From positions 45,185-68,263 of the forward strand of contig BFEA01001186.1 of assembly GCA_003427395.1 (NCBI GenBank): DNA of 23,079 nt, in the 5' to 3' direction. Positions 10,644-20,121 of the stretch are shown here, piece after piece. Under the pieces are notes generated by a model. The model had not been told where the DNA came from and did not search any database. It saw only the letters and a program-made list of their open reading frames with translations. Position numbers and translations under genes: made by a program. Position 1 is the first letter of the stretch. The number at the start of each line of letters is the position of its first letter. The DNA comes from Chara braunii. Its lineage: Eukaryota; Streptophyta; Charophyceae; Charales; Characeae.

Positions 10644-11640
10644 ACTGTTACATGCACAGATATGCAATGTACGTAATAAACCGAGAATCTGCAATGTGAT
10701 GAAAAGGACTGAATAGACAATGCGGTACGAGTAGAATCTCGACAAGCAATGTACATTCTCATTCATACATAAAGATGCTGAAGAGCGCAGGGAAGACTTT
10801 GATACAAGACTGACCTGACAGGACTGACCTCATTCACGTAGTTCAGAGTAACGAAGCAGAATGCTAGAGTACCTCTAACTAGCCCAATCAATGTTTGAAC
10901 TCAGACTAAACGTGCCTTGTATCCATCACGAAGTGTGAAGGAGCCTGGCGCTACACACAAGAAGAAAGCGCCAGGTCCAGACATACATAGACGAAGAGAT
11001 AAGGAACAAACGAAGGGAGGGAAGAAGATGGGAATGTCGTTAACACCAAGTCTTGGTCACCAATCCCAAATAGTCCCTCGTTGCCATGTCTGAACCCTCG
11101 AAAGTCGAGTCTGGATCCAATGTCACCAAGCTCTGTATCTCTTCTCTCATAGTCTGCAGATGCAAAGAGGTCAGAAGTTAGAGGGAGAGAAGAGATGGTG
11201 GACTGAGAAGAGGAAGAAGAAGAACTCCTTCTATCTCTCTGTTACGAACCAAGTACTAACCTGTGATGTTGGCGCTGTGCTGCAGGTACCTCGAAGACGA
11301 AGCTGGAGCAACGGCGCTGCAGGTAGGTGCGCCCAGCGTTGAAGACTACTAGCTAACGCTACTACTACTACAACGCAGCGCTCCCTCCAGAGTGCTACTC
11401 CCGAATCCTTAAGACTACAACTGCCGAATTGCCTACCTCAGAAGTGCCTGGGAAGTCCTATGTACTACCTCGGCCTGCCTCCTGACTACTGGAGGGCAGT
11501 CAGGCAGAGGAGGCAGCTTTTGCCAATGCCGAAATGTGTCAGGGGCTGGCGTGCGGCAGCCTGCTTGAGGCTGGCGTGGGAAACTAACTAATAATAGTTT
11601 GTTTCCGAAACCTTGGTTCGGTGCCTGAGTTTCAGGGCCA

Positions 11641-11840
11641 GTCGTTCTGATGAACGACCGAAAAGGACCCTTCGTTTCAGGCTAAAAAGGTTGTAGCCAT
11701 TTTTAGTCTGAAACGACCAAGGATAGGCCCTGGACTTCAGGCTTTTGGCCTGAACCAACAGGGGGCCTGTAAGCCCTGGATTTCAGGCTTTCAGCCTGAA
11801 ATTCAGGCTTTCGACCTGAAGTTCAGGCTTTTGGCCTAAA
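11641..11840. repeat. Cluster of palindromes in the LTR of element B
   Basis: A perfect 7-bp stem with a 4-base loop lies at 11641-11658 (GTCGTTC/GAACGAC). A 16-bp stem with one mismatch pairs 11673-11688 with 11700-11715. Four copies of a unit of the type TTCAGGC-N5-GCCTGAA start near 11736, 11782, 11802 and 11822, the second being perfect. They sit in the expected U3 region. Confidence 0.85.
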
Positions 11841-11900
11841 CGTTGTCGGGCGTGCAAAATGGTCGTCGGGCCTGCAAAATGGTCGTCGGGCCTGCAAAAT
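11841..11900. repeat. Three 20-bp tandem repeats at the outer LTR end
   Basis: GGTCGTCGGGCCTGCAAAAT occurs at 11861-11880 and 11881-11900, with a diverged copy at 11841-11860. Short tandem repeats in U3 are common in LTRs and often affect promoter activity. Confidence 0.92.
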
Positions 11901-11927
11901 GGCCCGTGTGTGCACGCGCTGCATGTA

Positions 11928-11933
<6 letters not shown>

Positions 11934-11983
<50 letters not shown>
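11934..11983. repeat. GA dinucleotide microsatellite
   Basis: About 24 uninterrupted GA units lie immediately outside the LTR of element B. They generate spurious Arg/Glu and Ser/Leu frames on both strands. Confidence 0.98.
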
Positions 11984-11987
<4 letters not shown>

Positions 11988-12052
11988 GGGGTCAGCACGA
12001 CCATGGTACCGCGTAGACGGCCTACCGGTTGGGTAATTAGCAAAAACGGGAG

Positions 12053-12162
12053 GGCCTGCTACCGGTACCTTCTCCCAGGCCAGGCCAGGCCACACGGCCT
12101 GCTACCGGTACCTTCTCCCAGGCCAGGCCAGGCCAGGCCAGGCCAGGCCAGGCCAGGCCAGG
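12053..12162. repeat. 43-bp duplication and GGCCA pentanucleotide array
   Basis: GGCCTGCTACCGGTACCTTC begins at 12053 and again at 12096, a 43-base direct repeat. Each copy ends in GGCCA pentamers (about 3 in the first, about 9 in the second, to 12162). Different pentamer numbers in the two copies point to slippage after duplication. Confidence 0.93.
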
Positions 12163-12496
12163 AAATTGTGCCAGGTGATCCCGGGCCCTGCCTCGTCGCC
12201 AACCTCGCCATCAAGACGAGGAGCGATGGACCCGCCATACTTCCCCATCGGAAGTACCAGCTATGCCGGATAGGAGTCCTTGTGAGGCAGCCCTAGAAAC
12301 GGGTTGAGTCAGAGGTGCTTACCAGAATCCACAGAATCTCTTTCATTTCTTAGATCCTAAGTCCTTTGTCGAAGGGGGGTTAATGCTTTGCTAAAGCCAG
12401 CTTATGGTAGGTTGGCATGGATAGAGAACTTCTACGGAGAGGATCGAGAAGAAAGAGGAGAGGTAAAGACCCTCCTTCAACTGGACTGATAGGAGA
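12163..12496. other. Unassigned intergenic sequence
   Basis: I see no gene, repeat or recognisable element between the GGCCA array and the tRNA-like sequence. The frame crossing from the GA repeat (11859-12296) owes its length to low-complexity sequence. Confidence 0.5.
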
Positions 12497-12578
12497 GTTG
12501 ATGTAGCTCAGTGGTTAGAGCACCGGTTGGAAACGCACATTGTGGCATAAGGTTGCGGGTTCAAAGCTCAATTGCAGC
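12497..12578 (+). repeat. Decayed tRNA-like sequence, probable SINE head
   Basis: A perfect A box (TAGCTCAGTGG, 12504-12514) and a perfect B-box match (GTTCAAAGC, 12559-12567; consensus GWTCRANNC) are placed as in a tRNA. The D stem GCTC/GAGC is intact. The acceptor arms (12497-12503 with 12572-12578) keep only part of their pairing, including a G-T pair at the second position, and two of five T-stem pairs are lost. This suits a tRNA-derived SINE or tRNA pseudogene better than a working tRNA. The end of the possible SINE body is not visible. Confidence 0.65.
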
Positions 12579-13038
12579 CTTGCGCATGGACACCGGCAGG
12601 GCGTTAGATTGACGCACGGCTGGACATACACTCCCTTGGGATGACGCATGGTACTATTACACACACTGCCTGCGCACCACCCAAGGGCTGTTCATGGTGT
12701 TGTATGTTGGTTATGGGTTTCACATGGGCTGCTTGGGGGCTTTGGTCTTGGGTGTTCTGTCGATCTCCCCAGTCAGGCATATCACACGTTTGTGCCATTT
12801 CCGCTAGTTATTCACATGGTACACTCATTCGATTACACGCTACCAGGTCATGGGTTTGAGCTTGGTCCGGACCTTCGGGGGGTGGGTTCTTGTCCAGCTT
12901 ACCCCATTCTCACTTCAAAATACACACATGATGCTGCCTATGCATATCGATACATTGATTCACAGAGCACACACAGCCTTCGGGCATATTATAAGGCTTA
13001 GACCCTAGGGTAAAGGCAGGACGGAAATCAGTCGCTTC
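12579..13038. other. Unassigned sequence, possibly SINE body
   Basis: No coding frame here has recognisable protein character. A weaker B-box-like stretch (GGGTTTGAGC) lies near 12852, which could mean a second tRNA-like unit, but no matching A box is convincing. Confidence 0.35.
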
Positions 13039-13240
13039 TGTCACGAACTACTCCCCGAACCTGTGCTATCTTTCGTACCCCTTTGGCTCAAATTTTTCTT
13101 GTACCATACCGACCCTACGAGTACCCCGTTTGTTTTCTTGATTTTGAGCACCGTGTTTTTCGCCCCCGTTTTGTCGAAAGCTTGGTTGATTCTTGGAATT
13201 CTGCTTTTTGCAATTCAGGAAATACACGGGAATTTACACG

Positions 13241-13350
13241 CGCCTTAGGGAGCGCACTGGGAATTGGGTCCGACAGTTGGGAATTCCAAGATAAGCGCCA
13301 TAGCGAGCGCACTGGGAATTGGGTCCCGCAGTTGGGAATTCCGGGATAAG
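13241..13350. repeat. 55-bp tandem duplication
   Basis: Two head-to-tail copies, 13241-13295 and 13296-13350, share AGCGCACTGGGAATTGGGTC and GTTGGGAATTCC with a few differences. It lies about 550 bases upstream of the TATA box, a position typical of U3 repeats if the LTR model is right. Confidence 0.92.
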
Positions 13351-13459
13351 CGAAACTTCGACGTGTCCTTTTTTTGTGTGTGTTAGGACATAGGCAAGCT
13401 GTAACTGTTTCGGTGCCTTTTTCTTTTACTTTTTGTTCACGGCGTCACGCATGCGAAGC

Positions 13460-13903
13460 TTTCCCCCCCCCCCCCTCTGTTTCCCGCATCGTTCTCTCCC
13501 GCGCTCTTCCCTCCTCCCAACCTTCTCATCCTCCCTTCTTGCAACTGTTTTCCCACTCTCTCTCCCACTCTGATCGGATGCGCGCCCATTTCCCTTTCTT
13601 GATCATCTGAATCTTGGACCCGTCTTGCGCTACTTCTCGCGCCTTTTTCCTTCTCACCTTCTAAATTCAGCGCACGACGCCCAGTCGATCCTTCGATAAC
13701 TCCCGCTCGCCAATCAGGTACGTGGATCAATAGGATCTCCCTATTATGCGACGAATCTGATTGGTTGAACCTTGAGTCTCGCGGGATCAACATGGCTTCC
13801 ACGGAACACTCTTCTCAAAGTCTTCTCCTCCTGCCTCTTTTCTTACACTTCAACTTTCCTCCTGCCTTCTCTCTCCCTCGCCCCCCTTCTCGCCACTATA
13901 AAT
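13460..13903 (+). promoter_or_regulatory. Pyrimidine-rich promoter with TATA box
   Basis: A TATAAAT box at 13897-13903 follows pyrimidine-rich stretches (roughly 13460-13600 and 13800-13890), a combination typical of plant promoters. Transcription would start about 30 bases downstream, near 13930. Direction and position suit transcription into element C. Confidence 0.6.
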
Positions 13904-14325
13904 TCCGCAAACGCGCCCACAAATCTCTCTTACGTTCTCGACTCCCAAGCCAGCTCCTGAGAAGCAGTGGCTAGGCAGAGTGTTTGGTGCGAGTCGGAAA
14001 GTCCTGTCGGGTTGACGATAGGCTGGCTGGTTGCGCGCTTGATCACCACGACGGACTGTGGGATCTGGGCGAACCGCGTCGAGTTTACGTCGGCGGGGTG
14101 ACGATCGCAGTGGTGGGAGTTAGCACGCGACGACCAGGATCGTCGGTGCGGGCATGAGGATCGATTGATTGGAGTTTAGTGAGTAGTTGGCCCAGGGTCA
14201 TATTGGAATTCACGACGAATGCGCCTTTCTTGTTGTAGATCTTTATCTCTGGTGTGAGTGTACGGCGACAACGCCGAACTTCCTATTTTTGGATCTTGTC
14301 ATTTCCTATCTCGATCTTCCTCCCT

Positions 14326-14327
<2 letters not shown>

Positions 14328-14359
<32 letters not shown>
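14328..14359. repeat. CT dinucleotide microsatellite
   Basis: About 16 uninterrupted TC/CT units between the TATA box and the upstream ORF of element C. Confidence 0.97.
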
Positions 14360-14365
<6 letters not shown>

Positions 14366-14950
14366 CTTTGACGATGAGTCTTGATGAATGTCACTCTCAT
14401 GAATGAGAATGAATTTGTGTGCTCTCCGACGTGAACTTGAAGGAACTTCTTTCGAAACTCTTCCATTAGCTTCCTGGGTAATCACCGGATGTCGAGGAAT
14501 TGATCCTCTTGTCTTGTGAACGGTGGATGCGTGTGTACAATTTCCTCGGTTGATTCCCGACCTGTGTACCCTTGTCGTTTCCGCACCTTCCACAATGAAT
14601 GCATGTATGGAGATACTTGCCTTTTTATATTGATTAGACGCCGCACTCGGTGAGATTTTGTTCGAGAATGCAAGAGTGTTTAGATCTGTAGTTCTGAATG
14701 CCCTGCGCATGCCATCTGCCTTATACTGCATGACATCTGCAACCGATCTACAGGGCAGCCTCGAGAAACCAGGCGCCAGGGATCAACACCGCGGTGACTT
14801 ACGAAACCTGAGTCGCAGGCCGGTCCCTCAATTACATGCATGATCAAGTTGATGAGTGTTCTCTCTCTCTCGTGTTGAAAATGATTGATTGGTGGTTGCA
14901 CGAGTGCTTTTTTTCTTGATGACGTCTCGTGATCTTTGCAATTGATTGAT

Positions 14951-15445
14951 ATGTGGACTGACAAGCATCCTTTGATCGGGCGCCAGCCTCCCATATCTCC
15001 CGTCTCAACACGACCTTTTCCCTACAACGAGGAAAGGACACGTGTATGCGAGTGGGACGTACGAGAAGCTGTCGCACAAATCAACGGACGATACTACTTC
15101 CCTCCGGCAAACCGTTGTTCCGGGTTCGTAGAAGCCGGGTTTGTCATTATCAATACACACTTTCCACCTTACTCGATATTCTTGCCATTTAACGAGTTGA
15201 TTGTTATTCCGTGGACGGCAATAGAACCCCACTGGCCTCGCACTCTATGCACCGAATGCCAGCGCTTTGAGCGCTATGAATCCAAGGGTTTCCACTACCG
15301 TGTACGGAGTGAAGACGAACACAAAGAAAGAGCCACACGACTGCGACCCTCCACGTCGGACTCAGAACTGACCAGTGAACGACGTCGGGACTTAATACGA
15401 AGACAAGACACGCGAAGCGTGCCGAACCCTTTTTGCTCTAAATGA
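14951..15445 (+). CDS. 164-codon ORF upstream of element C gag, function unknown
   Basis: The first ATG of the open frame is at 14951 and the frame runs to a TAA at 15443-15445. The composition looks like a globular protein: mixed charged and aromatic residues (REAVAQINGRYYFPP, GFVIINTHFPPYSIFLPF), a CTEC pair near residues 98-101 followed by Arg/Glu-rich sequence, and a polar tail rich in Ser, Arg and Asp. I recognise no family. It lies downstream of the TATA box and upstream of the primer binding site, so it is either inside a long LTR or a captured gene fragment. No frame lesion is seen over its length, unlike the rest of element C. It could still be a chance frame. Confidence 0.45.
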   Translation: MWTDKHPLIGRQPPISPVSTRPFPYNEERTRVCEWDVREAVAQINGRYYFPPANRCSGFVEAGFVIINTHFPPYSIFLPFNELIVIPWTAIEPHWPRTLCTECQRFERYESKGFHYRVRSEDEHKERATRLRPSTSDSELTSERRRDLIRRQDTRSVPNPFCSK

Positions 15446-15713
15446 AGGGTCGCAGCACGGTGGGAAGTCCGACAATACTTTTTGGATTGAATTTGTCTTT
15501 CTCTCTCATTTCGCGCCGAACTCCCGCGCGCATTTTGCGACGCGTGAAAAACGGTCGACTTACCTCATCGGACCAACACGGGGGATTTCAGTTTCGTCTG
15601 TGTCCCCACACTTAATTTCCAAAAATCCTTCGCACACCCCATCTTGCTGTTTTTTCGGGCCCCTTTTCCACACCTGTAGCACTCCGAACGAAAGACAGCA
15701 CAGGGCGTGAGGT

Positions 15714-15729
15714 TGGTATCGGAGCCGAC
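15714..15729 (+). promoter_or_regulatory. Primer binding site of element C
   Basis: TGGTATCGGAGCCGAC, whose first 12 bases are identical to the site of element B and match the plant initiator-Met primer site at 11 of 12 positions. It lies 130 bases before the first gag ATG, as expected. Confidence 0.8.
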
Positions 15730-15843
15730 TCGTGTCAGTTCTGATGATAGTGAGTTGAACGAGTGAGAGGTAGGAGAAGTCCTCAACAAGCTCGTCGAGA
15801 TTGCCCAGTGACCAGGTCTCGATCTAGTGCGGTTGAACCCGCA

Positions 15844-16868
15844 ATGCCAATGGCAAGCGGTACTAGGGTGATCGTTAGCATTCCTGCCCCTTTCCCGTTC
15901 TTCCCTAACCATACCCATCCCGAGGCTTGGCTGGAAGCCGTTGAAGCTCAAGGTTACAGCGCAGGTGATCTTCCTCGCGTTCTTACCTTGCTACTCTATA
16001 ATATGTCGCATGACTGGTTTAGAAAGCATTCGTGGGTAGATTGGAATACTTTCAAGCAAGCATTCTTGGCTCGATTCGATACGGTGAGTGAAGATGCCGC
16101 CTGGTACGTGCTCAAAACTCGACCACAAGAACCAGGGGAATTGCTGCCCGATTTCGTGGATAGATTTCAAACCACGGACAAATCTGGGCGAAGTCCGCTC
16201 GAGATTTGCTCATCGATCATCTACGAAGTCCGACGTTGAAAGGGAAGTTACAGAAAAAGGTCTCGCCGAAGACACACCAGCTATCTGCTATCATCGCTAA
16301 AGCGTTGGAACTGGACTTGGCTGGTACTAAAAAACATATCAGTCAAGGAGACGAAGATATTACAGATACCATACAGGATGTAGCAGCTAAAAGGCGATCA
16401 TGGTTGCGGGCGGTAGAACGGTTTTATCCCCGCCCCGACCATGACCTTCCCGACGGGATCGCTTCCGATATCCCGCCTGTTTCTTCTTCCTCTCCCCCAA
16501 CGAATCAACCGATAGCGGCAGTTAAGAGTAGAATCTCCCACGAATCTCCCTCGCCGGCCGTAACAAACCAACATCTTGCCCAAATGATCCATAAGGCCAC
16601 TACTAAGCAATCTGAATGGATGAGCAACCTGGTTCAAATGCAGACAACTCACATGGAGTGGATGAAACAAATAATAAGCAGGCTAATTAAGCCCAACCCG
16701 GCCCCTGCTCGACCTGCCCTCGCGTCATTTCCTCTCTTCCCTGCCCTGCCTACACCTGGCTATCCACCACAGTTCCCTCACCCAGCTAATCCAGCAGGAA
16801 AGATCGAGTGTTTTAACTGCAAACAGCCCGGACATTTTGCCCGGGACTATCCGCAGCCAAAAAATTAA
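15844..16868 (+). pseudogene. gag: Element C gag, frameshifted, zinc knuckle damaged
   Basis: The first ATG of the frame is at 15844 (MPMASGTRVIVSIP), although the frame is open from 15763. The capsid domain is recognisable (AWLEAVEAQGYSAGD, WVDWNTFKQAFLARFD, PGELLPDFVDRFQ). Near 16200 a one-base indel moves the reading to another phase, where it continues as LLIDHLRSPTLKGKL and a Pro-rich C-terminal segment. The zinc knuckle at 16809-16850 reads CFNC....H....Y: the fourth ligand Cys is Tyr (TAT at 16848). A second phase change at the A run near 16858-16863 returns to the original frame used by pol, so the ancestor may have had one continuous gag-pol frame. Confidence 0.85.
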
Positions 16869-18600
16869 TCAACCCCCGCCGGCTGCGACCCCTGTTGCTC
16901 TAAACCAAGGACGAATGACCGCATTGATGGACACGGCCCAAGGAGGAGAACTCGTTGCATATGAGCAGCCTTCCCCCTCAACGGCAATGACGTCAACATC
17001 GGGATCTTCTTCCTCTGATGCTGCAGACGTGGACGATCCACTCGAGTATCTTCATCTAGCGGGCATGATCGGAGCGATCCGATCGGCCCCTAATGATTTT
17101 GAATGGGTCGATCACGATTCTAATCCCGGTCCACAGTTTAGGACGAGCGAAATCGATGTGTTACGAGCGCTCAAGCAGCTAGATATCCGTGTTCTGATTC
17201 CGGTGGGACACTTGCTCACCATATCTGAAGCTGCAAACGACAAACTGTTACAACAATGTGAGAAGAATCAAAAGTGCTTCATGTACCAGCGCGTACAACG
17301 AATGTTAAAAAAGAAGGAGGAGGAAAAAGAGGATGTTGCGCCACCAGAACCTGAAACGGGTGAACCCGAAGCAGCACGGGTAGCTGCGATCTCGTTAGTA
17401 GAGAAGGATCATTTCGTACGGGCTCGACCAATATTGTGGAAAAGTGTGTAGTGTGATTGTGAGATTTGGGGCAAACCATTTAACGTCCTTATCAATACTG
17501 GGTCTTCCGCAGTCGCCATATCTTTAGATACCGTAAGAAAAACGGGACAACTCGGCTCCATTCTTCCTCAATCTGGTAAAGACAATTATGTCTCTGCCGA
17601 TGAGGAAGCAATGAACATCGTGGGTGTTATTGAGAATGTGGCTATGAAGGTGGGATGAATACACGTCTCCGTGTTGTTAGGATTACCTTGGGCAATGGCG
17701 GTAGGTGCTCGTCTGCATTTCAATTCCAAACATCTGGTGCTCATGCAAACTTGGGGAAAGCCTCAGACTGTCCCTTTGCGGATTTCCACCCGGACATTAA
17801 AGCGAACTCTTAATTCTGTCCAAATAGGGATGATCCAATGCCTCGATCCCGAGGAATCTTCTTCCTCGGACGTCGGTAGCGGAGCCGGGGAACAGGTGTA
17901 CGCAGAAGAAATGCCTAGTGAGGATGAATGGAAGCACCTGGTCGAACTTTTCGAACACGAAATCCCCAAAGAATTCCAAATGCGCCCCAAAACCGCCCGC
18001 AGCTTCCACGTGGATCCGGAAGACAGCGTGCTCGCGGCCCTGGAAACCCAGATCAGTCCTTCATCCCTCCTCGGGGAACCCATCCTGCAAGTATCTGACC
18101 TGGCAGATGATTTGGAACCCCCTCGCACCTTGTACGAGGGAGCGCTTTCCCTGCGATCACGCTGCCAACAAACAGAACAGTATTTGGATGTTTCTGTTTT
18201 CCCACCGAGATCGTTACTAACGATGGGAGCGACCATCGCTTTGATTAAACAGGAAGCAGAAGCGCCGGTAGATGACGTGCCTCATCTAATGCAGGAGATG
18301 ACGGATCTAACAGGACTGACTTTGGAACAGACTTCTGTCAGTTTAGAAACTGATGCCGAAACTAAAGAGACTGAAATGATCAGCCGTGCGGAATCTCATA
18401 TGATAGCGACTGTCTTTTCTGTTCGCACTAGTAGTTCCGTTTTTTCCAGTGTCCATAATCNATGGGAAAGGCCGGCTGATTGGGTGGACGTCTCCCTCAT
18501 GATTCCTGGTCGACCAACAATCACCCTTCCAAACCACGTCCCCACAGAACTCCAAAAATCGTTAATTAGTGTTTTGAATGGCTACGTGGAAGTATTGAGT
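16837..18600 (+). pseudogene. pol: Element C linker and retropepsin, active site mutated
   Basis: The linker (16837-17451) is acidic and Ser-rich, with a helical LTISEAANDKLL segment and a Lys/Glu-rich stretch before protease. After a TAG at 17449-17451 the same frame gives the retropepsin: VLINTGSSAVAIS, in which the catalytic Asp of D-T-G is Asn (AAT at 17494-17496), and HVSVLLGLPWAM as the C-terminal motif. A TGA at 17656 interrupts it where Trp is plausible. The following 300 or so codons are an acidic spacer leading to RT. The protease would be inactive even if the stops were read through. Confidence 0.8.
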
Positions 18601-20055
18601 GTGTGCGATAATGATATCGGNCTCACTAACGTAATTGAACATGCCATTCTTACTGGGGATCATCCACCCATTAGCTGCGTGCCTTATAGGTACTCACCAA
18701 CTCAAAGAGCGGCCGCTTTTCAGCGAATCAAAGAGTTCGAAGCTAATGGATGGATCGAACCCGCCATAGGACCATGGTCTTTTCCCGTAGTGATTGTGCC
18801 TAAAAAGGCCGNAGGGATCCACATTTGCATCGATTATCGAAAATTGAATGATATCACGATTAAGGATGTGTATCCCCTCCCCCGAATTGATGAGATGTTG
18901 GATGCGATTGGGAGTGCTCGATTTTTCAGTGAGTTTGATGTTCGCCATGGGTTCCATCATCTTCTGGTCCGAGAANAAGATCGCCCGAAGACTGCGTTCG
19001 TACTCTTCGAAGGTACGTGGCAGCGGATTCGATGCCCAATGNGCATCTGCAATGTNCGTGCCACTTTCCAACGAGCCATGAACATGGCCTTTCAGAACTT
19101 TGTGCGGAAGACTCGTCTGGCGCAGAGTATCATTAACTACTGTGTAATTGTGTACATGGATGACATTTTGGTGTACTCGAGTTTTTATGAGGGGCACGTG
19201 CAACACATGGAATGGGCGTTGCATGCGTTACGAGATGCCGACTTCAAGGTGGCGCTTGAGAAGTGTCAGTTCTTCCTTACCACCATTTTCTTCGTGGGAC
19301 ACGTGGTAACGGACCAAGGACTCAGACCGGAGCCGCAGAAGGTGGCAGCTGTCCGAGACGCACTAGTGCCCACCACTATTACGCAAGTTCGCGCCTTCTT
19401 GGACCTGGCCACGTACTACCGAAGATTTATCAAGGGCTTTGACGCCATTGTGGGACCCCTCATGAAACTGCTGCGAAAGGATCAACCGTTGATCGGGACA
19501 CCAGAATGTGATCAAGCGTTTTCAACACTCAAGACCGCTCTCATTTCGGCTCCAGTCCTTATAAGGCCGGATCCCGAAAAACCTTTTGTTCTCATTACTG
19601 ACTGGCAACCGGAGGCAATTTCGACGATCCTGGCCTAGGTGGGACCAAGCGGACTCGAGTGCGTGGTGGAGTACGCATCTAAATCGGTGCCCGCCTGCAA
19701 ACGCAACTACGCCGCTCCGACGGGAGAACGCTACGCGGCTCTCTGGGGAATCAGCCACTTTCGAGCTTACTTGTACGGGCGGAAGTTCACACTGGTAACC
19801 GATTATGAGCCTCTGCTAGCCCTGAAGAAATCCAAGGATTACTCGGGCATGATCGGGCGATGGGCAACGGTGCTGCAAAGCATGGACTTTGACATTCGTC
19901 ACCGGAAACATGAAAAGCACGGGAATGCGGACGAATTGACACGACTGCACCGACCTGAGAAGGTTCCGAAGAATGAGGAGGTGATTCCGTGGAACGAACC
20001 AAAAAAGGAGAACGGGCTTCGGTACGGCCAGGTGGAAATCCTGTCAAAGGAGTAA
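18601..20055 (+). pseudogene. pol: Element C reverse transcriptase and RNase H
   Basis: RT is one open frame with WIEPAIGPWSFPVVIVPKK, ICIDYRKLNDITI, motif A FFSEFDVRHGFHH (Asp at 18937-18939), the catalytic box IVYMDDILVYS (19153-19164), FFVGHVV and RAFLDLATYYRRFI. A few residues are unknown because of N. RNase H follows in frame with LITDWQPEAISTILA, then a TAG at 19636-19638 (Gln is plausible), GERYAALWGISHFRAYL, TLVTDYEPLLAL and the terminal HGNADELTRL. The stretch ends with a TAA at 20053-20055 before any integrase, so integrase lies in a separate frame segment. Confidence 0.9.
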
Positions 20056-20121
20056 GCGACACGGGGTCCATTTCTCTTTGCCCTCTCTGCAATTTAGTCA
20101 CATCCCTCCCTCTCTGCCATC

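Larger units (their letters stand above)
5090..11930 (-). mobile_element. Element B: 3'-truncated Ty3/Gypsy retrotransposon, reverse strand
   Basis: Read on the - strand: 5' LTR (11930-10646), a two-base spacer, a primer binding site (10643-10632), a roughly 1 kb leader, gag (9663-8188), retropepsin, RT, RNase H and integrase down to about 5090. Integrase is cut before its catalytic Glu, and the rest of the element with the 3' LTR is missing. Compared with A and C the frame is better kept; most lesions are single stops or one-base shifts. That the LTR at 10646-11930 belongs to this element is inferred from order, orientation and the primer binding site. Confidence 0.8.
10646..11930 (-). repeat. 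5' LTR of element B, 1285 bp
   Basis: The block is bounded by a perfect 10-base inverted repeat: TGTTACATGC at 10646-10655 and GCATGTAACA at 11921-11930, giving the standard TG...CA ends. The inner end is followed (on the - strand) by GT and a primer binding site, as expected of a 5' LTR. No matching flank duplication is present (CCAAC against CACAG), which argues against a solo LTR. The outer part (U3 side, 11641-11900) holds hairpins and three 20-base repeats. No second copy is in the window, so LTR identity cannot be confirmed by comparison. Confidence 0.75.
13039..15712 (+). repeat. Possible 5' LTR of element C, about 2.7 kb
   Basis: TGTCACG at 13039-13045 is a common Gypsy LTR start, and the sequence just before the primer binding site reads CGTGAGG (15706-15712), close to the inverse CGTGACA. 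Within the interval are a 55-bp tandem repeat, a pyrimidine-rich zone, a TATA box and an ORF. The size is large but known for plant Gypsy LTRs. No second copy is in the window, so boundaries and even the LTR nature are uncertain; part may instead be unrelated sequence. Confidence 0.35.

Noticed and set aside
10646-11930. Solo LTR
   Set aside because: The flanks show no target duplication, and a primer binding site lies directly inside one end.
11783-12296. Open frames on both strands across the GA repeat
   Set aside because: They consist largely of Ser-Leu or Arg-Glu repeats produced by the microsatellite and pentamer arrays.
12497-12578. Functional tRNA gene
   Set aside because: The acceptor and T stems have mismatches, and the region between the arms does not give a clean anticodon stem.
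13241-13350. CRISPR-like repeats
   Set aside because: Only two directly adjacent copies without spacers, in a eukaryotic retroelement context.
13374-13974. Ser/Pro/Leu-rich frames near the TATA box
   Set aside because: They arise from CT-rich promoter sequence and have no protein-like composition.
13985-14002. Primer binding site TGGTGCGAGTCGG after the TATA box
   Set aside because: A much better initiator-Met-type site at 15714 lies just before gag and is identical to that of element B.
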